Positions 1 through 7,509 of a DNA stretch of 54,956 nt are shown here, piece after piece. Below the pieces are notes generated by a model. That model worked only from the letters and a program-made list of their open reading frames with translations. It did no database searches and was not told where the DNA came from. This DNA comes from an uncultured Candidatus Melainabacteria bacterium (lineage in GTDB: Bacteria > Cyanobacteriota > Vampirovibrionia > Gastranaerophilales > Gastranaerophilaceae), in contig CATNBA010000012.1 of the NCBI GenBank assembly GCA_950096985.1, forward strand, positions 1 through 54,956, written 5' to 3'. How positions within the stretch are numbered: position 1 is the first letter of the stretch; each line of letters starts with the position of its first letter. The position numbers and the translations under genes were made by a program.

Positions 1-34
1 AAGAAATATATGTATAATTATGAGGAGTATAATT

Positions 35-232
35 ATGGGCGTAGATGCTATTGGTGCAATCGGACATGGTGATCAAGAGAAAAAAACACAATATGCAACA
101 GATTTAAAAAAGAGAAATCCATGGGACGAAATCGGTAATTTGATGAATGGTTTCGGGTCATATCTGAATATTAATCCAGGTAACAGTGTTTTTACCGCAG
201 GAACTAATGTTCAGGGGGCATTTGGCGACTAA
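35..232 (+). CDS. small hypothetical protein, 65 aa
   Basis: Not recognised. The ATG at 35 is chosen over the one at 20 because GAGGAG (22-27) lies 7 nt upstream of it. The product has no signal peptide or membrane segment. It begins with a Gly/Asp-rich stretch (MGVDAIGAIGHGDQ), has a charged middle, and ends with a Gly/Asn-rich tail. It precedes coaX in the same orientation, separated by a strong hairpin (260-290). A lineage-specific small cytoplasmic protein is the safest description. Confidence 0.6.
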   Translation: MGVDAIGAIGHGDQEKKTQYATDLKKRNPWDEIGNLMNGFGSYLNINPGNSVFTAGTNVQGAFGD

Positions 233-259
233 CCTTTTGCAAAATGTTTTTGTTTAATG

Positions 260-290
260 TAGACTAATTCTCGAAAAGAGGATTAGTCTA
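260..290 (+). promoter_or_regulatory. hairpin covering the coaX ribosome-binding site
   Basis: TAGACTAAT (260-268) pairs perfectly with ATTAGTCTA (282-290). Inside it CTC pairs with GAG around a GAAAA loop, with one T-G wobble between the two stems. The 3' arm contains the GAGGA ribosome-binding site of coaX and ends 2 nt before its GTG start. No T-run follows, so it is not a simple intrinsic terminator. A translational control element is inferred. Confidence 0.6.
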
Positions 291-292
291 TC

Positions 293-1078
293 GTGTTATT
301 AACAGCAGATATTGGAAATACAAGTATTACATTGGGTATTTTTGAAGAAGAAGCTCTTGTAGAAGAATTTCGTCTTGCATCGGATAAAGATTTATCTTTG
401 GAAGAATATGAAGTACTCGTAAAATCCTTATTTAAAAATTATAATGTTAACGGGTGTATAATTTCGTCAGTTGTAGAAGAACTTACGGTTAAATTTAAAA
501 ATGCCGTTGATAATGTATTTAAAATTAATTCGCTTGTTTTATCTACAAAAATTAATACAGGTGTAAAAATATGTCTTGATAATCCGGATGAGGCAGGGGC
601 AGACAGAATAGCTAATGCCGTCGGTGCATATGTTCTGTATAATCATCCGGTAATTGTTGTTGATTTTGGAACTGCAACGACTTTTGATATTGTAAACGCA
701 AAGGGAGAATTTATAGGAGGGGTAATTTCTCTCGGTATAATGTCACAGATGAAAGCTTTAAACAGGTTTACTTCTAAATTGCCCCAAACAGATGTGAGTA
801 TTTCAAATTCTGCAATCGGGCATAATACAAACGATGCGATTTTATCGGGTGTAATCAGAGGTACTGCCTGCATGATAGACGGACTTGTCGAGCAATGTGA
901 AAAAGAACTCGGGCAGAAAAGCATCTTAGTGGCAACAGGCGGTTACTCAGGATTAATTGCAAATTATTTAAAACGACCGTTTGACTTTATCAATCCGACA
1001 TTGACGCTTGAAGGTTTGAGATATTTATATGGAATAAACTCAAATATTATAGGTAAATTGCAGGAAATTACCCATTAA
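293..1078 (+). CDS. coaX: type III pantothenate kinase
   Basis: ATP-dependent phosphorylation of pantothenate, the first step of coenzyme A synthesis, in the cytoplasm. The 261-residue length is normal for the type III (ASKHA-fold) family. The phosphate-binding motif DIGNTSITLG is at residues 6-15, the GADR motif at 102-105, and DFGTATT at 124-130. Translation starts at GTG 293, with GAGGA upstream inside a hairpin. The last 39 bp overlap the convergent rex gene. panD, which supplies beta-alanine for the same pathway, lies elsewhere in the window (19835). Confidence 0.95.
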   Translation: MLLTADIGNTSITLGIFEEEALVEEFRLASDKDLSLEEYEVLVKSLFKNYNVNGCIISSVVEELTVKFKNAVDNVFKINSLVLSTKINTGVKICLDNPDEAGADRIANAVGAYVLYNHPVIVVDFGTATTFDIVNAKGEFIGGVISLGIMSQMKALNRFTSKLPQTDVSISNSAIGHNTNDAILSGVIRGTACMIDGLVEQCEKELGQKSILVATGGYSGLIANYLKRPFDFINPTLTLEGLRYLYGINSNIIGKLQEITH

Positions 1079-1654
1079 GTTTTCATTCCATACCTGAACA
1101 TTATCAGGCACTGATAGGACTTTGGGGGTAAAATTCCAAATATATTTTATGTGAGCATTTACAAGGAAGTCGGCTGTACTTTGTGCAAATTTCCCCGGGA
1201 CTGTAAGAATTGCAATATCTATATCCTCTTTTGATGCGGTTGCGGCAAGTTCATACATATTTTGAATTTCCATACCGTTGATAACTTTACCGATTTTGTT
1301 TTTGTCATTATCAAAAATCGCAAGTATTGTCAAACCATAATCGGTAAAATTTCCGTAGTTTGCAATTGCAGTTCCGAGGTTGCCTGCTCCTATAATGAGT
1401 GCTTTTTTTGTTTTTTTAAATCCTAATGTTTTTTCGATAGAAATTTTCAATTCTTTAACAATGTATCCGATACGAGATTTGCCTGAATTATTCAATAAAT
1501 TAATATCTTTTCTCACCTGCGAATCATCGATGTTAAGAAGTTCAGATATTTGTTTGCTTGAAATATATTGAATATTTTTGTCAATAAAATCAGTCAATAT
1601 GCAGTGATAAAGTGTTAATCTGTTTATAACTTTATCTGAAATTTTTTTATCCAT
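1040..1654 (-). CDS. rex: Rex-type redox-sensing transcriptional repressor
   Basis: A 204-residue NADH/NAD+-responsive repressor. An N-terminal winged helix (SSKQISELLNIDDSQVRKDI) is followed by a Rossmann fold with the dinucleotide loop GAGNLGTAIANY, and the C-terminal helix swaps domains in the dimer. ATG 1654 is preferred because it sits one base after the stop of the upstream gene; an in-frame ATG at 1681 would overlap that gene. It is the last gene of the murT-pdxJ-zinc-finger operon. Rex usually controls fermentation and respiration genes. I found no clear Rex box in front of the Ehr operon or elsewhere in the window. Confidence 0.9.
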   Translation of the reverse strand: MDKKISDKVINRLTLYHCILTDFIDKNIQYISSKQISELLNIDDSQVRKDINLLNNSGKSRIGYIVKELKISIEKTLGFKKTKKALIIGAGNLGTAIANYGNFTDYGLTILAIFDNDKNKIGKVINGMEIQNMYELAATASKEDIDIAILTVPGKFAQSTADFLVNAHIKYIWNFTPKVLSVPDNVQVWNENLMGNFLQFTYNI

Positions 1655-1655
1655 A

Positions 1656-1970
1656 TTAGTTGTTATTCCTGTTTTCTTCATCTTTCACAAATTTTGCTAA
1701 TTGTTCAAGATGTTTATCTTCAATTGCATCAATAAGTTCGGTTACCGATTTAATTTTGCCAAGAGCAAAGCCTGTTTCTGCAAGAAGTACACAATCGTTA
1801 CAAAGTCTGTAGCCTTCATATTCAATAGAACCTGCAAGACATTTCGTTTCTCCGCAGCAGTCACAATCAAAAGTTTCATCGATAATATCGCGGTTATCCT
1901 CGATATCGTCAAGCCTCATTTGCTCAACTACCTGTGACATTTCTTCGATTATCTCTTGTTTATTTTTCAT
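1656..1970 (-). CDS. small protein with a four-cysteine zinc-finger-like motif
   Basis: A 104-residue orphan. Cysteine pairs in CDCCGETKC and again in RLCNDC look like a zinc-ribbon or treble-clef knuckle at about residues 36-60. It is flanked by acidic, helical N- and C-terminal segments. Its ATG overlaps the pdxJ stop by 4 nt (ATGA), and its stop lies one base before the rex start, so it is translationally coupled on both sides. Coupling to rex suggests a regulatory role, but that is inference only. Confidence 0.7.
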   Translation of the reverse strand: MKNKQEIIEEMSQVVEQMRLDDIEDNRDIIDETFDCDCCGETKCLAGSIEYEGYRLCNDCVLLAETGFALGKIKSVTELIDAIEDKHLEQLAKFVKDEENRNNN

Positions 1971-2677
1971 GAAATAAGCTCCTTCATTTTACTTACGGCT
2001 TCAGGTAGACCTGTGAATACTGCGCGTGAAATTATACTGTGACCGATATTTAGCTCATACAAACCTTCAATTTCGTGCATCCTGTGAACGTTTTCGTAAT
2101 TAAGACCGTGTCCTGCATTAACTTTTAAACCTAAACTTTGTGCAAGTTCTGCTGAATTTTTAAGTTTTTGGAATTCCTTTTCTTCATCCTCGTAGCCAAA
2201 ACATTCAGAATAAGTTCCAGTGTGCATTTCAATAAATTGAGCACCTGTTTTGGCTGAAGCTCTGACCTGTTCTTCATAAGGGTCAATAAATAAGCTTACT
2301 ATAATTCCTGCATCCAGAAGTGGTTTAATAAATTCTGTCACTTTATCTAATTGTCCAGCAACATCAAGTCCGCCTTCTGTTGTAACTTCCTGACGTTTTT
2401 CCGGAACAAGACATATTGAATGTGGTTTAATCTCGAGTGCGATTTTTTGAATATCATCAGCCATTGCCATCTCTAAATTTAAACGTGTTTTTAGTGTATT
2501 TATAAGTGTATAAACATCTTCATCTTTAATGTGTCTTCTATCTTCTCTCAAGTGGGTTGTAATTGATGAAGCACCATTTTGTTCTGCAGTTTCTGCCCCT
2601 TTTATGATGCTCGGTTCAATTCCGCCTCTTGCATTTCTTAGTGTTGCTATGTGATCTATATTTACGCCAAGTAACAT
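1967..2677 (-). CDS. pdxJ: pyridoxine 5'-phosphate synthase
   Basis: Condenses 3-amino-2-oxopropyl phosphate with 1-deoxy-D-xylulose 5-phosphate to give pyridoxine 5'-phosphate (the DXP-dependent B6 route). The 236-residue length and the start MLLGVNIDHIATLRNARGG are diagnostic. EMHTGTYSE and LNAGHGLNY-type segments (here VNAGHGLNYENV) carry the active-site residues. It lies 10 bp downstream of murT and overlaps the next gene by ATGA. The pathway needs DXP, which bears on the DXS-like gene at 39408. Confidence 0.97.
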   Translation of the reverse strand: MLLGVNIDHIATLRNARGGIEPSIIKGAETAEQNGASSITTHLREDRRHIKDEDVYTLINTLKTRLNLEMAMADDIQKIALEIKPHSICLVPEKRQEVTTEGGLDVAGQLDKVTEFIKPLLDAGIIVSLFIDPYEEQVRASAKTGAQFIEMHTGTYSECFGYEDEEKEFQKLKNSAELAQSLGLKVNAGHGLNYENVHRMHEIEGLYELNIGHSIISRAVFTGLPEAVSKMKELIS

Positions 2678-2687
2678 TTTTTTTCTC

Positions 2688-3977
2688 CTATTTTTTTATT
2701 GATAACAAAGCTGTATATGACGGCAAAATTGTTGTTTTACCGTCTTTTGTAGCTCTATCGATTGCTTTTTTGATGTTTGGTTCTATTATAATTTTTTCCT
2801 GAGGTATTCCAGCATATTTAAGTCGTGTTGCCATATCGTTTGCGCGGATGCCCGATGTGATTACAAGTTTTTTTGCATCCTTTAATTGTTCAAAATCGCT
2901 GTCCCAAAGCCAGCTAATGTCGCGTCCGTCAGCATAGTTATCGTTAATTGCGATTACAATATTTGAGTTTAAGTCAACTGTTTTTAAAACTTCGCTTGCA
3001 CCTGTCGGATTTTTAATAAGTTGAATTAATGCAGGATTTCCGTTTATAATCCTTTTTTCTGTTCTGCCGAAAATTGCGTGATAGCTGTCAAGAGCTTTTT
3101 GAATTTGTTCTGCCTTTAGCCCGAGTTCATAGCCGAAAGCAATTGATGCAAGAGCATTGTATGCATTATAAAGTCCTGTAAGGTAAATCTTAAACTCTTG
3201 ACCTTTTAATGTGATTATTGAATAATCCTCAAGCACTTCTACATCTGCTGGATAGTCGCATTCGTGGCGTTTGTAACCGCATTTTGGGCAGAAGTAATGT
3301 CCTTGTTGTGCAAAAAATTGTTTTGAATACTCTAAAGGATGACCGCACATACAGTTAAAAACTTCTGACGGGGCGTTTGACTTTGTATTGCATTTTACGT
3401 TTTCAAACCCGTAGTATACTGCGTATTTTGTTCTGTCAAATGTTGCAACAAGCGGGTCGTCTGCATTCAAAATGAGTTTCAAGTCAGGGTTTTTATCAAT
3501 TGCGTTTTTAATAAATCCGGCTGTTGTATTTAATTCTCCATATCTATCCAACTGGTCACGAAAAAGATTTGTTACAACCAGATAATCTGATTTCAAATAG
3601 TCATAGAGTTTTGTAAGGTAAGCCTCATCACTTTCTATAACTGCATAATCATATTTTTTTAAAGGCTTTATGCCGAGAGCAAAGACATTTGCGACCCCTG
3701 TAAGCATATTCGCGCCTTCAAGGTTATGAATAACTTTTTGCCCGTTGGTTTCCAGAATATGCGCCATTAGACCTGATGTTGTAGATTTCCCGTTAGTACC
3801 CGTCACAGTTGCAACATCTTTCGTGATATATTTTCTGCAGTATTTCAAAAAATCAGGACAAATTTTTAGTGTAAGCATACCCACAAATGAAGTACCTGAT
3901 GATTTGTTTCTCAGTTTTATTGCTAAATAGGCTAGTCTTGCTATGATTAATGATATATAAAATCTCACTCTGTTCAT
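2688..3977 (-). CDS. murT: MurT-like Mur ligase (lipid II isoglutaminyl synthase subunit)
   Basis: A 429-residue Mur-ligase-family protein. MurT with GatD amidates the alpha-carboxyl of D-Glu in lipid II. The ATP loop TGTNGKSTT is at 59-67. An inserted zinc-ribbon-like cysteine set (C209, C211, C230, C233) is typical of MurT. The C-terminal DUF1727-like segment keeps NDNYADGRDISWLWD, which includes the residues that work with GatD. AAAGGA precedes the ATG. No gatD lies upstream or downstream, although the two are commonly adjacent; the next gene is pdxJ. Confidence 0.9.
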   Translation of the reverse strand: MNRVRFYISLIIARLAYLAIKLRNKSSGTSFVGMLTLKICPDFLKYCRKYITKDVATVTGTNGKSTTSGLMAHILETNGQKVIHNLEGANMLTGVANVFALGIKPLKKYDYAVIESDEAYLTKLYDYLKSDYLVVTNLFRDQLDRYGELNTTAGFIKNAIDKNPDLKLILNADDPLVATFDRTKYAVYYGFENVKCNTKSNAPSEVFNCMCGHPLEYSKQFFAQQGHYFCPKCGYKRHECDYPADVEVLEDYSIITLKGQEFKIYLTGLYNAYNALASIAFGYELGLKAEQIQKALDSYHAIFGRTEKRIINGNPALIQLIKNPTGASEVLKTVDLNSNIVIAINDNYADGRDISWLWDSDFEQLKDAKKLVITSGIRANDMATRLKYAGIPQEKIIIEPNIKKAIDRATKDGKTTILPSYTALLSIKK

Positions 3978-4039
3978 TTAAATAGTCCTTTAGACGTATT
4001 CCCCTAATTCTAATTATATATTAGTATAAAAACTGTAAA

Positions 4040-4399
4040 ATGTATATGTTTATAGCAATAATTTTCATAGCAGAGCTGATAATTGCCTTAAATCTTGTCG
4101 CATTGATTGTTAAGGCTGATAAAAAAGTGCGTGAATATAATATATGTGTTAATGCGTTTAATCCGCTTGCTGAAATAGCTTTAAAGTATGCAAGATGTAA
4201 GATTTCAGAATTTAATAAGTCTTTCGGATGTGTTTTTGAGTTTATAAAAAAGAAAAAAGAACAGGTTATCTTTAAGACTGTTTTTATGGTTTCAATTTAT
4301 GTGCTTTTGATTGTATTTAAAATAAAGATGAAAAAAGCATCCAAAATTTATAAGCTGATAAGTGTAATGCGTGATTTGGCGATTGAATTGACCGTTTAG
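4040..4399 (+). CDS. small membrane protein of unknown function
   Basis: A 119-residue orphan. Hydrophobic helix 1 is at about residues 2-24 (FIAIIFIAELIIALNLVALIV) and helix 2 at about 78-95 (VFMVSIYVLLIVFKI), with a basic cytoplasmic-type stretch between and after. No ribosome-binding site is visible. A second ATG at 4046 is an equally possible start. It is divergent from murT and upstream of the YtxH/DUF948 cluster. I cannot name a family. Confidence 0.55.
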   Translation: MYMFIAIIFIAELIIALNLVALIVKADKKVREYNICVNAFNPLAEIALKYARCKISEFNKSFGCVFEFIKKKKEQVIFKTVFMVSIYVLLIVFKIKMKKASKIYKLISVMRDLAIELTV

Positions 4400-4448
4400 C
4401 TTGTAATCTTAAAAAAAATATGATAGAATAACGCTATAATTTATAAGA

Positions 4449-4523
4449 AAGGATAAAACGGAGGTGTAAGCCTCTGACCAAAATCTAAAAAGTCTGACCA
4501 AGGTTGGCGGAAAGGATAAAAAA
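4449..4523 (+). promoter_or_regulatory. structured leader A of the YtxH gene at 4524
   Basis: The leader runs AAAGGATAAAACGG, then a GAGG/CCTC hairpin, a GAC/GTC stem, a CCAA-GG-TTGG hairpin, and finally GGCGGAAAGGATAAAA before the ATG. Leader C (5375-5451) has the same order of elements and the same ends. Its distal hairpin changes to CCGA/TCGG, so pairing is kept while the sequence differs. The ribosome-binding site AAAGGA lies in the conserved 3' end. Confidence 0.5.
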
Positions 4524-4832
4524 ATGAGTAAAAACAAATCATTAGTGTTCGGCATGGGATTGCTTGCTGGTGTTGTCGGCGGACTTCTTGCGGGTGTTTT
4601 ATTTGCTCCTAAATCAGGCGAAGAATCAAGACGTCAGATTAAAGAAACTGCATGTGAGTTATATGAAAAGCATTCTCCGGCAATAAATGAGGCAAAAAAA
4701 CAGGCTCTTGAAAATGTTGATTTAATGAAATATAAGTTAGAAAGACAATTGAGAAAATTTAATAACATGATAAAATCAAAGAAACTTCTTAAAGCAAAAG
4801 AGCTTGAAGAAATGGACGATATCGGTTATTAA
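4524..4832 (+). CDS. YtxH-domain protein
   Basis: A 102-residue member of the YtxH (gas vesicle GvpP-like/DUF948-associated) family. It has one N-terminal glycine-rich hydrophobic segment followed by the family hallmark LFAPKSGEESR at about residues 27-37, then a basic amphipathic helix. Function is unknown; members are often stress-induced and membrane-associated. Its neighbours are a DUF948 protein and a second YtxH paralogue, each behind a similar leader. Confidence 0.85.
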   Translation: MSKNKSLVFGMGLLAGVVGGLLAGVLFAPKSGEESRRQIKETACELYEKHSPAINEAKKQALENVDLMKYKLERQLRKFNNMIKSKKLLKAKELEEMDDIGY

Positions 4833-4849
4833 TTAAGGTAAAGAAAATA

Positions 4850-4959
4850 TAACGGGAGTAAGCGTAAGCAGTCTCTCAAAAACTAGAATAAGTAACAAAA
4901 AGCGAAACGACTGACGTTAACATAAAATGTTTAACCAATGTCGTCGCAGAGGGTAAAAT
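4850..4959 (+). promoter_or_regulatory. structured leader B of the DUF948 gene at 4960
   Basis: This leader shares the AACGGGAG...GTAAGC start and the GCAGAGGGTAAAA end with leaders A and C. CAGTC near the 5' side can pair with GACTG. A distal arm CGAC/GTCG encloses GTTAACAT-AAA-ATGTTTAAC. It is longer than leaders A and C because the middle and distal hairpins are extended. The ribosome-binding site AGAGGG is 6 nt from the ATG. Confidence 0.45.
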
Positions 4960-5316
4960 ATGGAGATGTCACAAATAGCATTAAATCAAGGGTTAACTTT
5001 TCTTGCTTGGGCAACAGGAGTTGTTGTAATTGTTGTTGCAGGTTTTTTGGTTAAACTATTGATTGATCTTTCAGCATTGGCAAAAAATCTAAATCAAACT
5101 TCAATTATTGTTAACACAGAATTAAAACCTACGCTGAATGAATTAAATCAAACTTTGAGTTCAATTAATGAAATTGTTAAAAATACTGACAAAGGTGTCG
5201 GAGATTTCAAGACAGCTGTCGGCGGATTTTTTGATAAAACAAAATTAATTTCCGGAACTTTATTCGGTGGTTTACTCAAAGGTTTTACAACAGCTTATAA
5301 TATGTTTAAAAAATAG
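4960..5316 (+). CDS. DUF948-domain membrane protein
   Basis: 118 residues. One transmembrane helix lies at about residues 13-36 (LAWATGVVVIVVAGFLVKLLIDL). It is followed by an Asn/Thr/Leu-rich heptad region (LNQTSIIVNTELKPTLNELNQTLSSINEIV) that should form a coiled coil. This is the DUF948 pattern, which frequently sits next to YtxH proteins, as here. Starting at ATG 4960 gives a 6-nt spacing to AGAGGG; ATG 4966 is possible. Function is unknown. Confidence 0.8.
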   Translation: MEMSQIALNQGLTFLAWATGVVVIVVAGFLVKLLIDLSALAKNLNQTSIIVNTELKPTLNELNQTLSSINEIVKNTDKGVGDFKTAVGGFFDKTKLISGTLFGGLLKGFTTAYNMFKK

Positions 5317-5374
5317 CCGTTTAGTGGGATTATTTATTGATTCTTAAACGATAGAATGAATATGGAACATACAT

Positions 5375-5451
5375 AAAGGATAAAACGGGAGCGTAGCGAC
5401 TGTCCAAAATATTAAAAGTCCGATTAGTGTCGGCAGAAAGGGTAAAAAAAG
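5375..5451 (+). promoter_or_regulatory. structured leader C of the YtxH gene at 5452
   Basis: AAAGGATAAAACGG at the 5' side is identical to leader A. GACT and AGTC can form a stem. The hairpin CCGA-TTAGTG-TCGG follows, then GGCAGAAAGGGTAAAA and the ATG. It aligns along its full length with leader A despite divergence in the stems. Confidence 0.5.
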
Positions 5452-5724
5452 ATGTCAGCAGGTAAATTTTTAGCAGGTTTTATAGTAGGCGGAGCAATTG
5501 GTGCTATTGCGGGTGTTTTATTAGCCCCAAAATCAGGCGAAGAAACCCGTGCAATGATTGCAGACGGTGCTAAAGAAGCTTTGAAAAGAGCAGATGAAAC
5601 CGTAAAAGAAATTCAATCTAAAGCAGATGATGTTGTTTCTGATATGCAGAAAAAAGGCGATGAGATTAAAGAAAAACTTCAAAACCTTATTAATCAGCAG
5701 AAAGAAGCAAAGCAAGAAGCTTAA
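5452..5724 (+). CDS. YtxH-domain protein, second paralogue
   Basis: 90 residues. The N-terminal glycine-rich membrane segment (FLAGFIVGGAIGAIAGVLLAPKSGEETR, at about residues 6-33) is followed by a long charged helix rich in Lys, Asp and Glu. It is closely related to the product at 4524, especially around APKSGEE. AAAGGG precedes the ATG. It ends in a strong bidirectional terminator. A membrane-associated stress or envelope role is likely from the family but not shown. Confidence 0.85.
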   Translation: MSAGKFLAGFIVGGAIGAIAGVLLAPKSGEETRAMIADGAKEALKRADETVKEIQSKADDVVSDMQKKGDEIKEKLQNLINQQKEAKQEA

Positions 5725-5758
5725 AATAAAGGGGCGTTATGCCCCTTTATTTCTTTTT
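5724..5758. terminator. bidirectional intrinsic terminator
   Basis: AAATAAAGGGGC (5724-5735) pairs with GCCCCTTTATTT (5741-5752) around GTTAT, with T-rich sequence on the plus side and A-rich sequence on the other. It serves the convergent YtxH and LapA-like genes and reaches into the coding end of the latter. Confidence 0.85.
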
Positions 5759-6108
5759 AAAGCATCATCAAGAGCTTTTTCCAGTACCGTAATTTTGTTT
5801 TCTAAAACTTTTATTTTAGCCTCACCGTTGGAGTTTGAAATTGAGCCTTTTTCAAGTTCACGTTTATATGCGTTAAATTTTTCTTTCAAGGAGAAATACA
5901 AAGGTCCGAAGAAAAATAATACTGATAATATTCCAATCAAAAATACAATTAGAGTATATACTGCAAAATCAAAGTTTATTGTGTGTACAGAAAGATTTGT
6001 CAGTGCTGCAAATTTGGGGCTTAATAAATTAATGTTCACATTGTTGTGGTAATTCATTAATATCAAAAAACCTACGCTTAACGCAGATATAATAGAAAGA
6101 GCTTGCAT
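5737..6108 (-). CDS. LapA-like small membrane protein
   Basis: 123 residues. Two hydrophobic helices lie at about 1-18 and 48-72 (FAVYTLIVFLIGILSVLFFFGPLYF), followed by a cytoplasmic coiled coil (KIKVLENKITVLEKALDDALKR). This layout matches the LapA/DUF1049 family of lipopolysaccharide-assembly membrane proteins, although the family signature is weak. It lies 3 bp downstream of the rluD-type gene and probably shares its operon. Confidence 0.55.
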   Translation of the reverse strand: MQALSIISALSVGFLILMNYHNNVNINLLSPKFAALTNLSVHTINFDFAVYTLIVFLIGILSVLFFFGPLYFSLKEKFNAYKRELEKGSISNSNGEAKIKVLENKITVLEKALDDALKRNKGA

Positions 6109-6111
6109 TTT

Positions 6112-7047
6112 TTATCCTCTTAAATATCTTAATACTTTATTGATTTTTTCATCGGGTTCAATTTCCAAATCTATTATTTCATTTCCAAACGGTTTTGTAA
6201 AGCTCAAATAATAAGATTGCAAAACCTGTTCTTGTGTTTTAACTTTTCCCTGTCCTGCTCCGTATAAGGTATCATTATAAACAGGGTGTTTCAGATGGCT
6301 CATGTGAACGCGGATTTGGTGGGTTCTGCCCGTTATGAGAGTTAGTTCAATGTATGTATGTTCTTTAAATCGTTCAAGTACTTTTACGCGTGTAAGGCTT
6401 TCTTTTCCATCCTCTCTAACCATCATTTTGTGAGGTTGATTAGGGTTTCTGCCTATCGGAAGATTAATTTCAAATTCATTTGTATTGAAAAATTTTTCAA
6501 TGCCTAATGTGGCTACATGCGTAGCACCTTTTACAATTGCCCGATATTTTTTTGTTACAGTGTGTTCTTTTATTTGCCCGCTAAGAAATTCATGAGTTTT
6601 GTTATTTTTAGCAATCATCAAAAGCCCTGATGTGTTGCGGTCAAGACGGTGCAAAATCCCTCTGCGAAATTCACCGTTTATATCTGATAAATTTTCGCCG
6701 TATTTATATAAAAGTGCATTTACAAGGGTGTTTTCGCGCTCAATTGGTGTCGGATGTGTAAGCATTCCCGAGGGTTTATTTACGACAAGCATATTTTCAT
6801 CCTCATAAACAATATCAAGCGGAATGTTTTGCGGTAAAACTTTCAAATCTTCATGTTCGGGAATTTCAAATTCTATCCTGTCGTTTTCTTTGAGAGAATA
6901 AGAGGGTTTTTTGACGGTATTATTAATTTTTACTGCACCTGATTTGATTAAACTTTGAATTTTTGAGCGTGACAAATTCGGTGTTATTTCAGCTAAATAA
7001 CTGTCCAGTCTTTTGTTTTCGTCATTTTCGTCGATATTTATAAACAT
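6112..7047 (-). CDS. rluD: RluA/RluD-family rRNA pseudouridine synthase
   Basis: Isomerises specific uridines, probably in 23S rRNA, to pseudouridine. It has an S4 RNA-binding domain at residues 12-60 (RLDSYLAEITPNLSRSKIQSLIKSGAVKIN) and a catalytic motif HRLDRNTSG at 133-141 with Asp136 as the catalytic residue. GRTHQIRVH and HPVYNDTLYG are further family signatures. At 311 residues it is full length. It follows lspA with no gap, an arrangement widespread in bacteria. The exact target (RluD versus RluC or RluA) cannot be told from sequence alone. Confidence 0.9.
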   Translation of the reverse strand: MFINIDENDENKRLDSYLAEITPNLSRSKIQSLIKSGAVKINNTVKKPSYSLKENDRIEFEIPEHEDLKVLPQNIPLDIVYEDENMLVVNKPSGMLTHPTPIERENTLVNALLYKYGENLSDINGEFRRGILHRLDRNTSGLLMIAKNNKTHEFLSGQIKEHTVTKKYRAIVKGATHVATLGIEKFFNTNEFEINLPIGRNPNQPHKMMVREDGKESLTRVKVLERFKEHTYIELTLITGRTHQIRVHMSHLKHPVYNDTLYGAGQGKVKTQEQVLQSYYLSFTKPFGNEIIDLEIEPDEKINKVLRYLRG

Positions 7048-7509
7048 CTATTTTGTTTTCTTAATTAAAATCAATATTATTAATGCGATTACGCCGACAT
7101 TTATAAAAATGTCTGAAATGTTGAATACAGGAAAGTTGATAAAATTCAATTGAAAATAATCTCTCACAAAGCCGTATGCAATTCTTTCGTGAAGGTTTCC
7201 CGCAATCCCTGCAGAAAGCAAGGAAATAAAAAAACAGGTTTTTAAAGAAATTGATTTTAAATTGTGAATTACGTGCATAGCAAGCAAAACAAGTGCAATC
7301 ATAGATAGAATGATTAATAATTCTCTTGAATCCTGTAGAATACTAAATGCTGCTCCGGTATTTTTTACGTAATTTAATGAAAAAACAGGGTTTGACATAT
7401 GAAATCCGTCACGTAAATTTTCAACCATTACGTTGGACAGATAAAGGTTTGTAAATATAAAAAATATATAACATACCGTGAAATATATAAATTTACTTGC
7501 TTTGTTCAT
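7048..7509 (-). CDS. lspA: lipoprotein signal peptidase (signal peptidase II)
   Basis: Cleaves prolipoprotein signal peptides in the inner membrane. There are four transmembrane helices over 153 residues. Family motifs NTGAAFS, GNLHER, VRDYF and FNISDIF are visible; the Asp residues in VRDYF and NISDI are the expected catalytic dyad. Two oddities: the normally Asp-containing GNxxDR motif reads GNLHER, and the DQxxK motif of helix 1 is missing. ATG 7509 is chosen; a TTG at 7533 would extend the gene further into its neighbour. The gene overlaps the preceding gene by 17 bp. Confidence 0.9.
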   Translation of the reverse strand: MNKASKFIYFTVCYIFFIFTNLYLSNVMVENLRDGFHMSNPVFSLNYVKNTGAAFSILQDSRELLIILSMIALVLLAMHVIHNLKSISLKTCFFISLLSAGIAGNLHERIAYGFVRDYFQLNFINFPVFNISDIFINVGVIALIILILIKKTK

